The translations under genes were made by a program, and so were the position numbers. The notes below the pieces were generated by a model, which had not been told where the DNA came from, did not search any database, and saw only the letters and a list, made by a program, of their open reading frames with translations. From contig CANGRP010000163.1 of assembly GCA_947456005.1 (NCBI GenBank), forward strand, positions 1 through 5,800: DNA of 5,800 nt, read 5' to 3'. The DNA comes from Caulobacteraceae bacterium. GTDB taxonomy: Bacteria > Pseudomonadota > Alphaproteobacteria > Caulobacterales > Caulobacteraceae. This document shows positions 1 through 4,807 of the stretch, piece after piece. Within the stretch, counting starts at the first letter, position 1, and every line of letters starts with the position of its first letter.

Positions 1-7
1 CAATGCG

Positions 8-28
8 GACCGGCGCGCTCCGGTCTTT
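8..28 (+). terminator. weak terminator-like hairpin of an upstream gene
   Basis: GACCGG (8-13) and CCGGTC (20-25) form a perfect 6-base-pair stem around the loop CGCGCT and are followed by TTTC. The shape fits a weak intrinsic terminator for a gene ending left of the window. The U tract is only three bases long, so this is tentative. Confidence 0.35.
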
Positions 29-61
29 CAGCCTGGCCAGCGCGGATGTAGGAGGCGGAGG

Positions 62-589
62 ATGACACAGACGATCCTCCGCCGCGCAACATCCGCCGAC
101 GCCGCCGTGCTGGCCCGTATCGGTCGCGAGACCTTCGTGGAGACCTTCGGCCATCTCTACCCGGCCGAGGATCTCGCCGCCTACCTGCCGTCCGCCTACG
201 ACCTGGAGGCCACCCGGGAGAGCCTTGAGGACACCAGGCAGGCCAGCTGGCTCCTCGAGACCGAAACAGGCGAGCCCCTCGGCTTCGCCACTGCCGGTCC
301 CTGCGGGCTTCCCCACCCCGGGGTGGGAGCCGGAGCGCTGGAGCTCAAGCGCATCTATCTCGCAGGTCCCGCCCAGGGTGCGGGAGTCGGCGGACGCCTC
401 TTCGATGAAGTGATGGACTGGATGGCCGCCCAGGCCCCTCCGGACATCTGGATCGGGGTCTGGTCACAGAACCTGGGCGCCCAGCGCTTCTACGCCCGGC
501 GCGGTTTCGAGAAGGTCGGCGAGTACGGCTTCCCGGTCGGCAAGACACTGGACCGGGAGTTCATCCTCCGCCGGCGTCCGGCCTTCTGA
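62..589 (+). CDS. GNAT-family N-acetyltransferase
   Basis: The 175-residue product is a single-domain GNAT acyltransferase, expected to be cytosolic and to move an acetyl group from acetyl-CoA to an amine. The acetyl-CoA binding motif is visible at residues 105-110 (QGAGVG, the Q/R-x-x-G-x-G/A signature), preceded by the strand LELKRIYL and followed by the helix GRLFDEVMDWM. The C-terminal motif B region, GVWSQNLGAQRFYARRGFEKVGEY (about 132-155), carries the N-x-x-A-x-x-F-Y-x-x-x-G-F pattern typical of the family. The ATG at 62 is chosen because GGAGG at 51-55 lies 6 bases upstream and the protein begins ILRRATSADAAVLARI, the usual first strand and helix. Length is normal. The substrate cannot be told: RimI-like, antibiotic or small-molecule acetylation are all possible. 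It is separated by 83 bases from the VWA gene, so co-transcription is possible but not required. Confidence 0.93.
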   Translation: MTQTILRRATSADAAVLARIGRETFVETFGHLYPAEDLAAYLPSAYDLEATRESLEDTRQASWLLETETGEPLGFATAGPCGLPHPGVGAGALELKRIYLAGPAQGAGVGGRLFDEVMDWMAAQAPPDIWIGVWSQNLGAQRFYARRGFEKVGEYGFPVGKTLDREFILRRRPAF

Positions 590-626
590 GGCGTCCCGCA
601 CTGGACAGCCGGGCCCGGGGGCCTCA
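587..626 (+). terminator. possible hairpin terminator after the acetyltransferase gene
   Basis: TGAGGC (587-592, starting in the stop codon) can pair with GCCTCA (621-626). CCCG (595-598) pairs with CGGG (616-619) inside it. There is no run of T after the stem, so it may only be a structured GC-rich spacer, or a transcript-end stabiliser rather than a true intrinsic terminator. Confidence 0.25.
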
Positions 627-672
627 CATTCGGACTTCAAACAGCCGTTCGGCCCGCAAGGGGGCGCCCACC

Positions 673-1872
673 ATGTTCATGCGTTTCTTCACCGAGCTCC
701 GCGAGGCCAAGGTCCCTGTGACCCTCAAGGAGTACCTGATGCTCATGGAGGCGATGGACAAGGGCGTGATCGACCGCAATGTCGATGACTTCTATTACCT
801 CGCCCGCTCCGCCCTGGTGAAGGACGAGAAGAACCTCGACCGGTTCGACCAGGTCTTTGGGCACGTCTTCAAGGGTCTTGAAAAACTTGAAGGATTTGGC
901 ATTTCCGACATTCCGGCGGAATGGCTGAAGAAGATCTCCGACAAGTTCCTCACGGATGAGGAGAAGGCCCAGATCGAGGCCATGGGCGGTTTCGAGGCGC
1001 TGATGGAGGCCCTCGCCGAGCAGATGCGCCAGCAGCGCGAGAACGGCGACGACGGGGACGGCGAAGGCAAGGGGAAGGGCAAGGGCGGACAGGGCCCCAA
1101 TGGCGACTCCCCCTTCGGCGCGAACGGCTACCATCCCGAAGGCGTGCGCATCGGCCAGGACAAGGGCCGCCATGGCCGGGCCGTGAAGGTCTGGGACAAG
1201 CGCGAGTACAAGAACCTCGACGACAGCGTCGAACTGGGCACCCGGAACATCAAGGTCGCCCTGCGTCGCCTGCGCAAGTGGACCCGGGACGGCGCCGCCG
1301 AAGAGCTGGACATGGACGGCACCATCCGCGGGACGGCCGAGAAGGGCTATCTCGACATCAAGCTGCGGCCCGAGCGCCGCAACAAGATCAGCGTCCTCAT
1401 CTTCTTCGATGTCGGCGGCTCGATGGACAGCCACATCAAGGTCTGTGAGGAGCTGTTCAGCGCCGCGCGCACCGAGTTCAAGAACATGGAGTTCTACTAC
1501 TTCCACAACTGCCTCTACGAGAGCGTGTGGAAGGACAACCGGCGTCGCCACGCCGAGAAGATCCCGACCTGGGACGTGCTTCACAAGTTCAGCCGCGACT
1601 ACAAGGTCATCTTCGTCGGCGACGCCACCATGAGCCCCTACGAGATCACCTATCCGGGCGGCTCGGTGGAGCACTGGAACGAGGAGCCCGGGGCGATCTG
1701 GGTCGACCGCGTCACCCAGACCTTCGACGACGTGGTCTGGCTCAATCCCACGGCCGAGCGGCACTGGGATTACACCCCGTCCCTCGAGGTCATGCGCCAA
1801 CTGGTCGGCGACCGGATGTTCCCCCTGACCCTCGAGGGCCTTGAGAAGGCGATGAAGGAACTGGCCCGATAG
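673..1872 (+). CDS. CoxE-like von Willebrand factor A domain protein
   Basis: The 399-residue protein has three parts. An N-terminal helical region (1-120) begins FFTELREAKVPVTLKEYLMLMEAM and includes FYYLARSALVKDEKNLDRFDQVF. A glycine-, lysine- and acid-rich low-complexity linker (about 122-150) follows. The C-terminal VWA domain starts near residue 238. The metal-ion-dependent adhesion site is intact: D246-x-G248-x-S250 in FFDVGGSMD, with a further conserved acidic position at D317 in GDATM. The tail, with WLNPTAERHWDYTPS and RMFPLTLEGL, fits the CoxE-like VWA group. Members commonly act with MoxR-type AAA+ ATPases as metal-insertion or complex-maturation chaperones. That role is family knowledge, and no ATPase gene is in the window. 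There is no signal peptide or membrane segment, so it is probably cytosolic. The ATG at 673 is supported by AAGGGG at 658-663; a second ATG at 679 is also possible. Codon use is strongly GC-biased, as in the acetyltransferase gene. Confidence 0.92.
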   Translation: MFMRFFTELREAKVPVTLKEYLMLMEAMDKGVIDRNVDDFYYLARSALVKDEKNLDRFDQVFGHVFKGLEKLEGFGISDIPAEWLKKISDKFLTDEEKAQIEAMGGFEALMEALAEQMRQQRENGDDGDGEGKGKGKGGQGPNGDSPFGANGYHPEGVRIGQDKGRHGRAVKVWDKREYKNLDDSVELGTRNIKVALRRLRKWTRDGAAEELDMDGTIRGTAEKGYLDIKLRPERRNKISVLIFFDVGGSMDSHIKVCEELFSAARTEFKNMEFYYFHNCLYESVWKDNRRRHAEKIPTWDVLHKFSRDYKVIFVGDATMSPYEITYPGGSVEHWNEEPGAIWVDRVTQTFDDVVWLNPTAERHWDYTPSLEVMRQLVGDRMFPLTLEGLEKAMKELAR

Positions 1873-1952
1873 CGGATCGACCCTGACACCTGGAACTGTC
1901 GCTGGCGCGCCGAAGTTGAACTACGCGGGGCCACGCTTGAGCCGGAAGGCGT

Positions 1953-1980
1953 ACCTCGCCAGGGTCGCGGAAGGTGGGAA
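1953..1980 (+). repeat. intergenic repeat, unit 1 (partial)
   Basis: ACCTCGCCAGGGTCGCGGAA at 1953-1972 matches 3601-3620 with one mismatch in 20. A looser G-rich similarity follows (GGTGGGAA against AGGGGGGAGA). It lies about 80 bases after the VWA gene and bounds the hypothetical-PIN pair on the left. Confidence 0.7.
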
Positions 1981-2133
1981 GGCGGATGTTTAGGTGCTGC
2001 CGAGAAGGTGCCTATTCCGCGTCAGCGGGGCGACCTCAGCCGGATCGTGGCCGCCGAACATCAAGTGGACAGAAACTTGGCAGATACCTAGGCTGTTTAC
2101 CGTTTGCGCGCCCAGATATGTTGGGCTGAGGAA

Positions 2134-2148
2134 AAGAGGAGGGTCGTC
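2134..2148 (+). promoter_or_regulatory. ribosome binding site that decides the start at 2149
   Basis: AAGAGGAGGG (2134-2143) is a near-ideal Shine-Dalgarno sequence with a 5-base spacer (TCGTC) to the ATG at 2149. It rules against the in-frame TTG at 2104, which would add 15 residues (LRAQICWAEEKRRVV) with no comparable site. Confidence 0.85.
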
Positions 2149-2892
2149 ATGTCGAGCAACGAGTACACCTTCCGGATTGACGTTTTCACGCCGGACACGC
2201 TGCCGATGGCACGCCTAGCTGAGTACATGGCGGCTCTCGCGGAGCTCATCGGTCATAAGGAAAGCACGCATTTCGCGCGGATAGAGGAGGGCAGCGCCCG
2301 CCTTGTCAGTCGTGTCGAAGAGCAAGATGCTCCGAAGGTGCAGCGCCGCCTTGAGGCAATGATGAGCGCCAACCCGCCCAAGGGCATCGCCAAGGCGTTC
2401 AAGGCCCTTGACGACATGCTCGCCGAGGACAACGCCGTGGGCGAGGTAATCGAGCCGGCGGGAGCGGTCATCATTTCGTTTCCGGGCCGAGAGCGCCCCA
2501 AGGCGCTGACCTTCCCAGCTTTCCGGCAGGATGGCTCGGTAGACGGGCAAGTCGTAAGTATCGGGGGGCGTGACAAGACCGCTCACGTGACCCTGCAGGA
2601 CGGCGGACTTACCTACACCAACATCGCCCTAAACCGCGAAGTGGCGCGGGAGTTGGCAAAGCATCTTTACGGCACAAAAGTCCGCCTCTTCGGTAGCGGC
2701 CGTTGGGAGCGTCACCCGGAGGGCGTCTGGAAGCTTTTGGCGTTTACTGTCGATCGATACGAGGTGCTGGATGATGCTCCTTTACGAGATGTCCTGGCTG
2801 AGATCCGCTCGATCCCAGGCAGCGGCCCGAATGGTGCAGGCACCTATGATGAGCTGATGGCCCTACGGCTTGGCGATGGTGAAATTCATTGA
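2149..2892 (+). CDS. uncharacterised protein paired with a PIN nuclease
   Basis: I do not recognise this 247-residue protein as a named family. The N-terminal part (residues 6-70) begins YTFRIDVFTPDTLPMARLAEYMAALAELIG and continues HFARIEEGSARLVSRV. It looks like a small alpha/beta unit: strand, helix, then two strands, ending in a charged helix (APKVQRRLEAMM). A helical linker follows (80-95). The C-terminal part (about 118-205) looks mostly beta: DGQVVSIGGRDKTAHVTLQD, a short helix (NREVARELAKHLYG), then TKVRLFGSGRWERHPEGVWKLLAFTVDRYEVL. This pattern could be a small beta-barrel binding domain, but that is inference from the strand pattern. There is no membrane segment, signal peptide or helix-turn-helix. 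Its stop overlaps the start of the PIN gene, so the two are very likely co-translated partners. Third-position A/T codons are clearly more frequent than in the flanking core genes, suggesting acquisition. An antitoxin-like, RNA-binding or nuclease-guiding role is possible but unproven. Confidence 0.85.
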   Translation: MSSNEYTFRIDVFTPDTLPMARLAEYMAALAELIGHKESTHFARIEEGSARLVSRVEEQDAPKVQRRLEAMMSANPPKGIAKAFKALDDMLAEDNAVGEVIEPAGAVIISFPGRERPKALTFPAFRQDGSVDGQVVSIGGRDKTAHVTLQDGGLTYTNIALNREVARELAKHLYGTKVRLFGSGRWERHPEGVWKLLAFTVDRYEVLDDAPLRDVLAEIRSIPGSGPNGAGTYDELMALRLGDGEIH

Positions 2893-3413
2893 TCGTCTTC
2901 GACGCGACCGCCTTCGCGCTTATGGTCCATCCAGACGCAAAGCCTCCGACTGATCCCCAGACAGGAGCCCTGGTGAGCCAAGTGCGCGAGCGCTTTGAGT
3001 TCTTGGAGCAAGAGATTCAGCGCCACGGAGAAACGATCCTGATTCCGGCACCGGCGCTTGCTGAAGTCCTCGTTGGGTTGGGAGATGCCGGTCCCGCTGT
3101 GATCGAGCGGGTGAATCGGTCCTCGCGGTTCAAGTTCGCGGAGTTCGACACGATGGCCGCCGTCGAGTTAGCGACAATGACCCGTGAAGCGATCCGAGCC
3201 GGAGATAAGAAGGACGGCTCCGCGTCTCCCTGGCAGAAGGTTAAGATCGACCGCCAGATCATCGCAATCGCGCGATCCCGAGGCGCGACGACGATCTACT
3301 CGGACGACGAGGGGCTCGCGAAGTTCGCGTCGATCGTCGGGATCGAGGTTGTGCAGACTTGGTCGATGCCTCTGCCGCCGGTCGATCTCCAGCAGGGATT
3401 GTTCGAAGGGTAG
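2889..3413 (+). CDS. PIN-domain nuclease (VapC-like fold)
   Basis: The 174-residue product has the PIN fold and its acidic metal-binding residues. These are D5 in MIVFDATAF, E59 in APALAEVLVGL, D121 in KVKIDRQIIAIA, and D139/D140 in ATTIYSDDEGLAKFA. PIN proteins are Mg/Mn-dependent nucleases that mostly cut RNA, for example VapC toxins. At 174 residues it is longer than a typical VapC of about 130. The extra length is an acidic, helical segment (about 12-48, DPQTGALVSQVRERFEFLEQEI) between the first strand and the E59 helix, plus a short proline-containing tail. The start must be TTG at 2889: an in-frame TGA lies at 2880-2882, no other start codon comes between, and the protein begins exactly at the first PIN strand. 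The TTG overlaps the upstream stop (TTGA) with no clear ribosome binding site, pointing to translational coupling. The target is unknown. Confidence 0.9.
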   Translation: MIVFDATAFALMVHPDAKPPTDPQTGALVSQVRERFEFLEQEIQRHGETILIPAPALAEVLVGLGDAGPAVIERVNRSSRFKFAEFDTMAAVELATMTREAIRAGDKKDGSASPWQKVKIDRQIIAIARSRGATTIYSDDEGLAKFASIVGIEVVQTWSMPLPPVDLQQGLFEG

Positions 3414-3511
3414 GCCGGCACTTGAACTCCAAGTCCTGAACCTAAAGTCCATCGGTCTTCGGGGTAGCATTCTCTCCTTGCTCAATCGGACCAGAACTCA
3501 CCTCCCGGTGA

Positions 3512-3532
3512 GCGGACACTTCGAACGTCCGC
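3512..3532. repeat. inverted repeat upstream of repeat unit 2
   Basis: GCGGAC (3512-3517) and GTCCGC (3527-3532) form a perfect 6-base-pair stem. The 9-base loop contains the self-complementary TTCGAA. It is not followed by a T run, so it is not an intrinsic terminator. It directly abuts repeat unit 2 and may be part of the same repeated element. Confidence 0.55.
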
Positions 3533-3535
3533 CTC

Positions 3536-3625
3536 GGGTCGATCTTGCGAGTTGGCTTCGGGGCGAGAAGCAGATCTTCGGCTCACGGACCTCAAAGCAG
3601 ACCTCGCCAGAGTCGCGGAAAGGGG
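3536..3625 (+). repeat. intergenic repeat, unit 2
   Basis: The left part, 3536-3571, matches 4381-4416 at 31 of 36 positions without gaps. This includes 21 identical bases (3551-3571, starting GTTGGCTTCG and ending GAGAAGC) and a shared GGGTCGAT at the same distance. Weaker similarity continues (TTCGG, GACC, then ACCT...GTC). The right part, 3601-3620, matches unit 1. This unit therefore links the other two into one family. Confidence 0.75.
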
Positions 3626-3680
3626 GGAGAGCCGCCCCTCGATCCTCGCTGGAATTAAAGTTTTCTCGTAAGGATTGAGC

Positions 3681-4370
3681 ATGCGTTCGCCGCCCAGTGT
3701 CATCATGAGTTCGCTCGTCGGCTCAGCCAGTCAGGCCCGTGGCGCAGTTGTAGTGATAGATGTCTTCCGCGCCTTTACAACAGCCGCAATCGCTCTGCGC
3801 AACGGCGCCGAGGCCATCGTCATGGTGGAAGACCTCGACACGGCGTTGACGCTCCGCAACCGAGGCGTTGGCAGCCGCTGCATTGGCGAGCGTCGAGGAC
3901 TACGGCCGGACGGGTTCGATTTCGGGAATTCACCGCACGAAATCTGTTCGGTCTCTTTTGCAGGTGAAACCCTCATCCAAACCACGTCCAACGGCACGAA
4001 GTGCGTGCTTGCCGCGGTAAGCGCCACGCAGGTCTACGCCGCCTCATTGGTCAACGCCGAGGCTACGGCCAGGGCAATCCTGGGCAGCGGATCGGAGGAA
4101 ATTTGGCTTGTTGCCTGTGGGGACGGAGACCGTCGCACCGACGAGGATGAGATCTGCGCCCTGTATATCCGCGCCTTGATCCAGGGCCGTTTACCAGAAC
4201 GCAGCACGGTGAGCCGATCGATTGCCGCGCTCAGCTCGCGGACCGATGGCCGCACCATGTCAGCTGAAGACTTGGCAATGTGCCTGGACGTGGACTCGAT
4301 CCCGGTGGCCATCTCGGTTGAAACGAGCGGGAAATCACCAGTGGCTCGACCTCTGGCGCGGGCTCGCTAG
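3681..4370 (+). CDS. ComB-type 2-phosphosulfolactate phosphatase family protein
   Basis: The 229-residue protein matches the ComB family (2-phosphosulfolactate phosphatase, Mg-dependent). The conserved blocks are in order: VVVIDVFRAFTTAA (23-36, with D27 and R30), IGERRGLRPDGFDFGNSPHE (68-87), TTSNGT (101-106), and VACGDGDRRTDEDEICA (144-160), whose acidic cluster fits the conserved E-D-x-x-C-A site. The C-terminal LAMCLDVDSIPVAISVE segment is also family-like, so the gene looks complete. In methanogens ComB makes sulfolactate on the way to coenzyme M. In most bacteria carrying homologues the substrate is not established, and nothing here suggests coenzyme M synthesis. The ATG at 3681 is preferred because AAGGA (3670-3674) lies 6 bases upstream; an in-frame TTG at 3675 is too close to that site. 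The gene stands alone between repeat units 2 and 3. Its use of TTA, GTA and ATA codons is unlike the core genes. Confidence 0.85.
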   Translation: MRSPPSVIMSSLVGSASQARGAVVVIDVFRAFTTAAIALRNGAEAIVMVEDLDTALTLRNRGVGSRCIGERRGLRPDGFDFGNSPHEICSVSFAGETLIQTTSNGTKCVLAAVSATQVYAASLVNAEATARAILGSGSEEIWLVACGDGDRRTDEDEICALYIRALIQGRLPERSTVSRSIAALSSRTDGRTMSAEDLAMCLDVDSIPVAISVETSGKSPVARPLARAR

Positions 4371-4380
4371 AGTCTTCTGA

Positions 4381-4460
4381 GGGTCGATACTCCCCGTTGG
4401 CTTCGGGGCGAGAAGCGCACGTTCGGGTTTTCGACCGCCAGGTGCGACCTGCGGGACTCA
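4381..4460 (+). repeat. intergenic repeat, unit 3
   Basis: This copy matches unit 2 with 31 of 36 identical positions over 4381-4416 (21 consecutive in 4396-4416) and fading similarity to about 4460. It starts only 10 bases after the ComB-like stop codon. With unit 2, in the same orientation and 845 bases away, it brackets that gene. Confidence 0.75.
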
Positions 4461-4491
4461 AACGTCAGATTTTGACCACCAGGGCCTGTTC

Positions 4492-4528
4492 GCCTCAGAC
4501 CCTAACCGCCCGGAGGGTCGAATGAGGC
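4492..4528. other. bulged stem-loop
   Basis: GCCTCA-GACCCT (4492-4503) pairs with AGGGTC (4514-4519) and TGAGGC (4523-4528). That gives 12 base pairs interrupted by a 3-base bulge (GAA), with a 10-base loop. No T run follows on either strand, so it is not a classic intrinsic terminator. It could be a structured RNA element or the remnant of an inverted repeat. Confidence 0.5.
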
Positions 4529-4566
4529 CAGATTTCAGAAGTCGAGATCGTGTTTCGATCCGATAG

Positions 4567-4746
4567 CCGGTTCCCATTACTCGGAACAGGATAGAGGTCG
4601 ACGTCGACGGGTACCCAGCCCACGACTGCGCCCTCCCAGGCGGCAGGACCCTGACGATCGACTTCGCCCTCGCTGGATTTCTGGCATTGAAGGGCTGGCG
4701 CAGACTTGCCGCCGACCGGGACTCTGTTAGACCCGAACGCAATTAG
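4567..4746 (+). pseudogene. possible gene remnant, unidentified
   Basis: The frame is open from the TAG at 4564 to the TAG at 4744-4746. It reads as a plausible protein end, RIEVDVDGYPAHDCALPG followed by GRTLTIDFALAGFLALKGWRR, with alternating hydrophobic patterns. It has no ATG, GTG or well-placed TTG start, so it would be a decayed or truncated 3' fragment. I do not recognise the family. The opposite strand also has a 94-codon open frame here (4458-4742), which weakens the coding argument. Confidence 0.22.
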
Positions 4747-4807
4747 GTCTTGAATTCATATTGCGGGAGGGTCCGCCGCCGGTCATTCCGGTGCGGGCAA
4801 ATTCAGA

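Larger units (their letters stand above)
1873..2148. other. intergenic spacer at the left edge of the accessory stretch
   Basis: This is 276 bases without a convincing gene. It contains a repeat unit at 1953-1980 that recurs downstream of the PIN gene. No strong intrinsic terminator is visible after the VWA gene. A promoter for the next gene should lie in its right half. The best I can point to is TTTACC (2096-2101) with TATGTT (2117-2122), but the 15-base spacing is short and I do not claim it. The ribosome binding site of the next gene is at the right end. Open frames here are short and have no coding character. Confidence 0.6.
3414..3680. other. intergenic spacer between the PIN and ComB-like genes
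   Basis: This is 267 bases with no convincing gene. It contains a small hairpin (TCACC/GGTGA, 3498-3511), a larger inverted repeat (3512-3532) and repeat unit 2 (3536-3625). At the right end lies the ribosome binding site AAGGA (3670-3674), 6 bases before the ATG at 3681. I see no clear promoter. Confidence 0.6.
4371..4807. other. 437-base spacer before the transporter gene
   Basis: No complete gene is supported here. From left to right it holds repeat unit 3 (4381-4460) with a tight hairpin CAGGT-gcg-ACCTG (4439-4451), a long bulged stem-loop (4492-4528), and a frame open from 4567 to 4746 with protein-like composition but no good start codon. It ends in a purine-rich GGGAGGG (4765-4771) that is not placed for any start codon in the transporter frame. 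The right end presumably carries the transporter promoter, but no convincing -35/-10 pair is visible. Confidence 0.6.

Noticed and set aside
637..1800. Long minus-strand open frame (387 codons) opposite the VWA gene
   Set aside because: It is the mirror of a GC-rich gene: rich in V, L, H, D, G and A with no recognisable domain, while the + strand has conserved VWA motifs over the same bases.
2104..2148. Alternative TTG start for the hypothetical gene
   Set aside because: The strong ribosome binding site at 2134-2143 serves the ATG at 2149, and the extra 15 residues have no protein-like pattern.
2149..3413. Ordinary VapBC toxin-antitoxin locus
   Set aside because: The PIN protein would fit VapC, but the partner is 247 residues with no antitoxin-type DNA-binding domain, so calling it VapB is not supported.
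3482..3706. Minus-strand frames across repeat unit 2, and the similar translation at unit 3 (ASRPEAN shared)
   Set aside because: The shared peptide simply reflects the 21-base DNA repeat. There is no start signal, conserved domain or coding composition, so it is better described as an intergenic repeat.
3536..4460. Integron gene-cassette array with attC sites
   Set aside because: The module-repeat layout suggested it, but the repeats show no clear paired RYYYAAC/GTTRRRY core sites, no integrase is present, and unit 1 matches unit 2 only over a different segment.
1953..4460. CRISPR array
   Set aside because: There are only three imperfect units separated by whole genes, with no short regular spacers.
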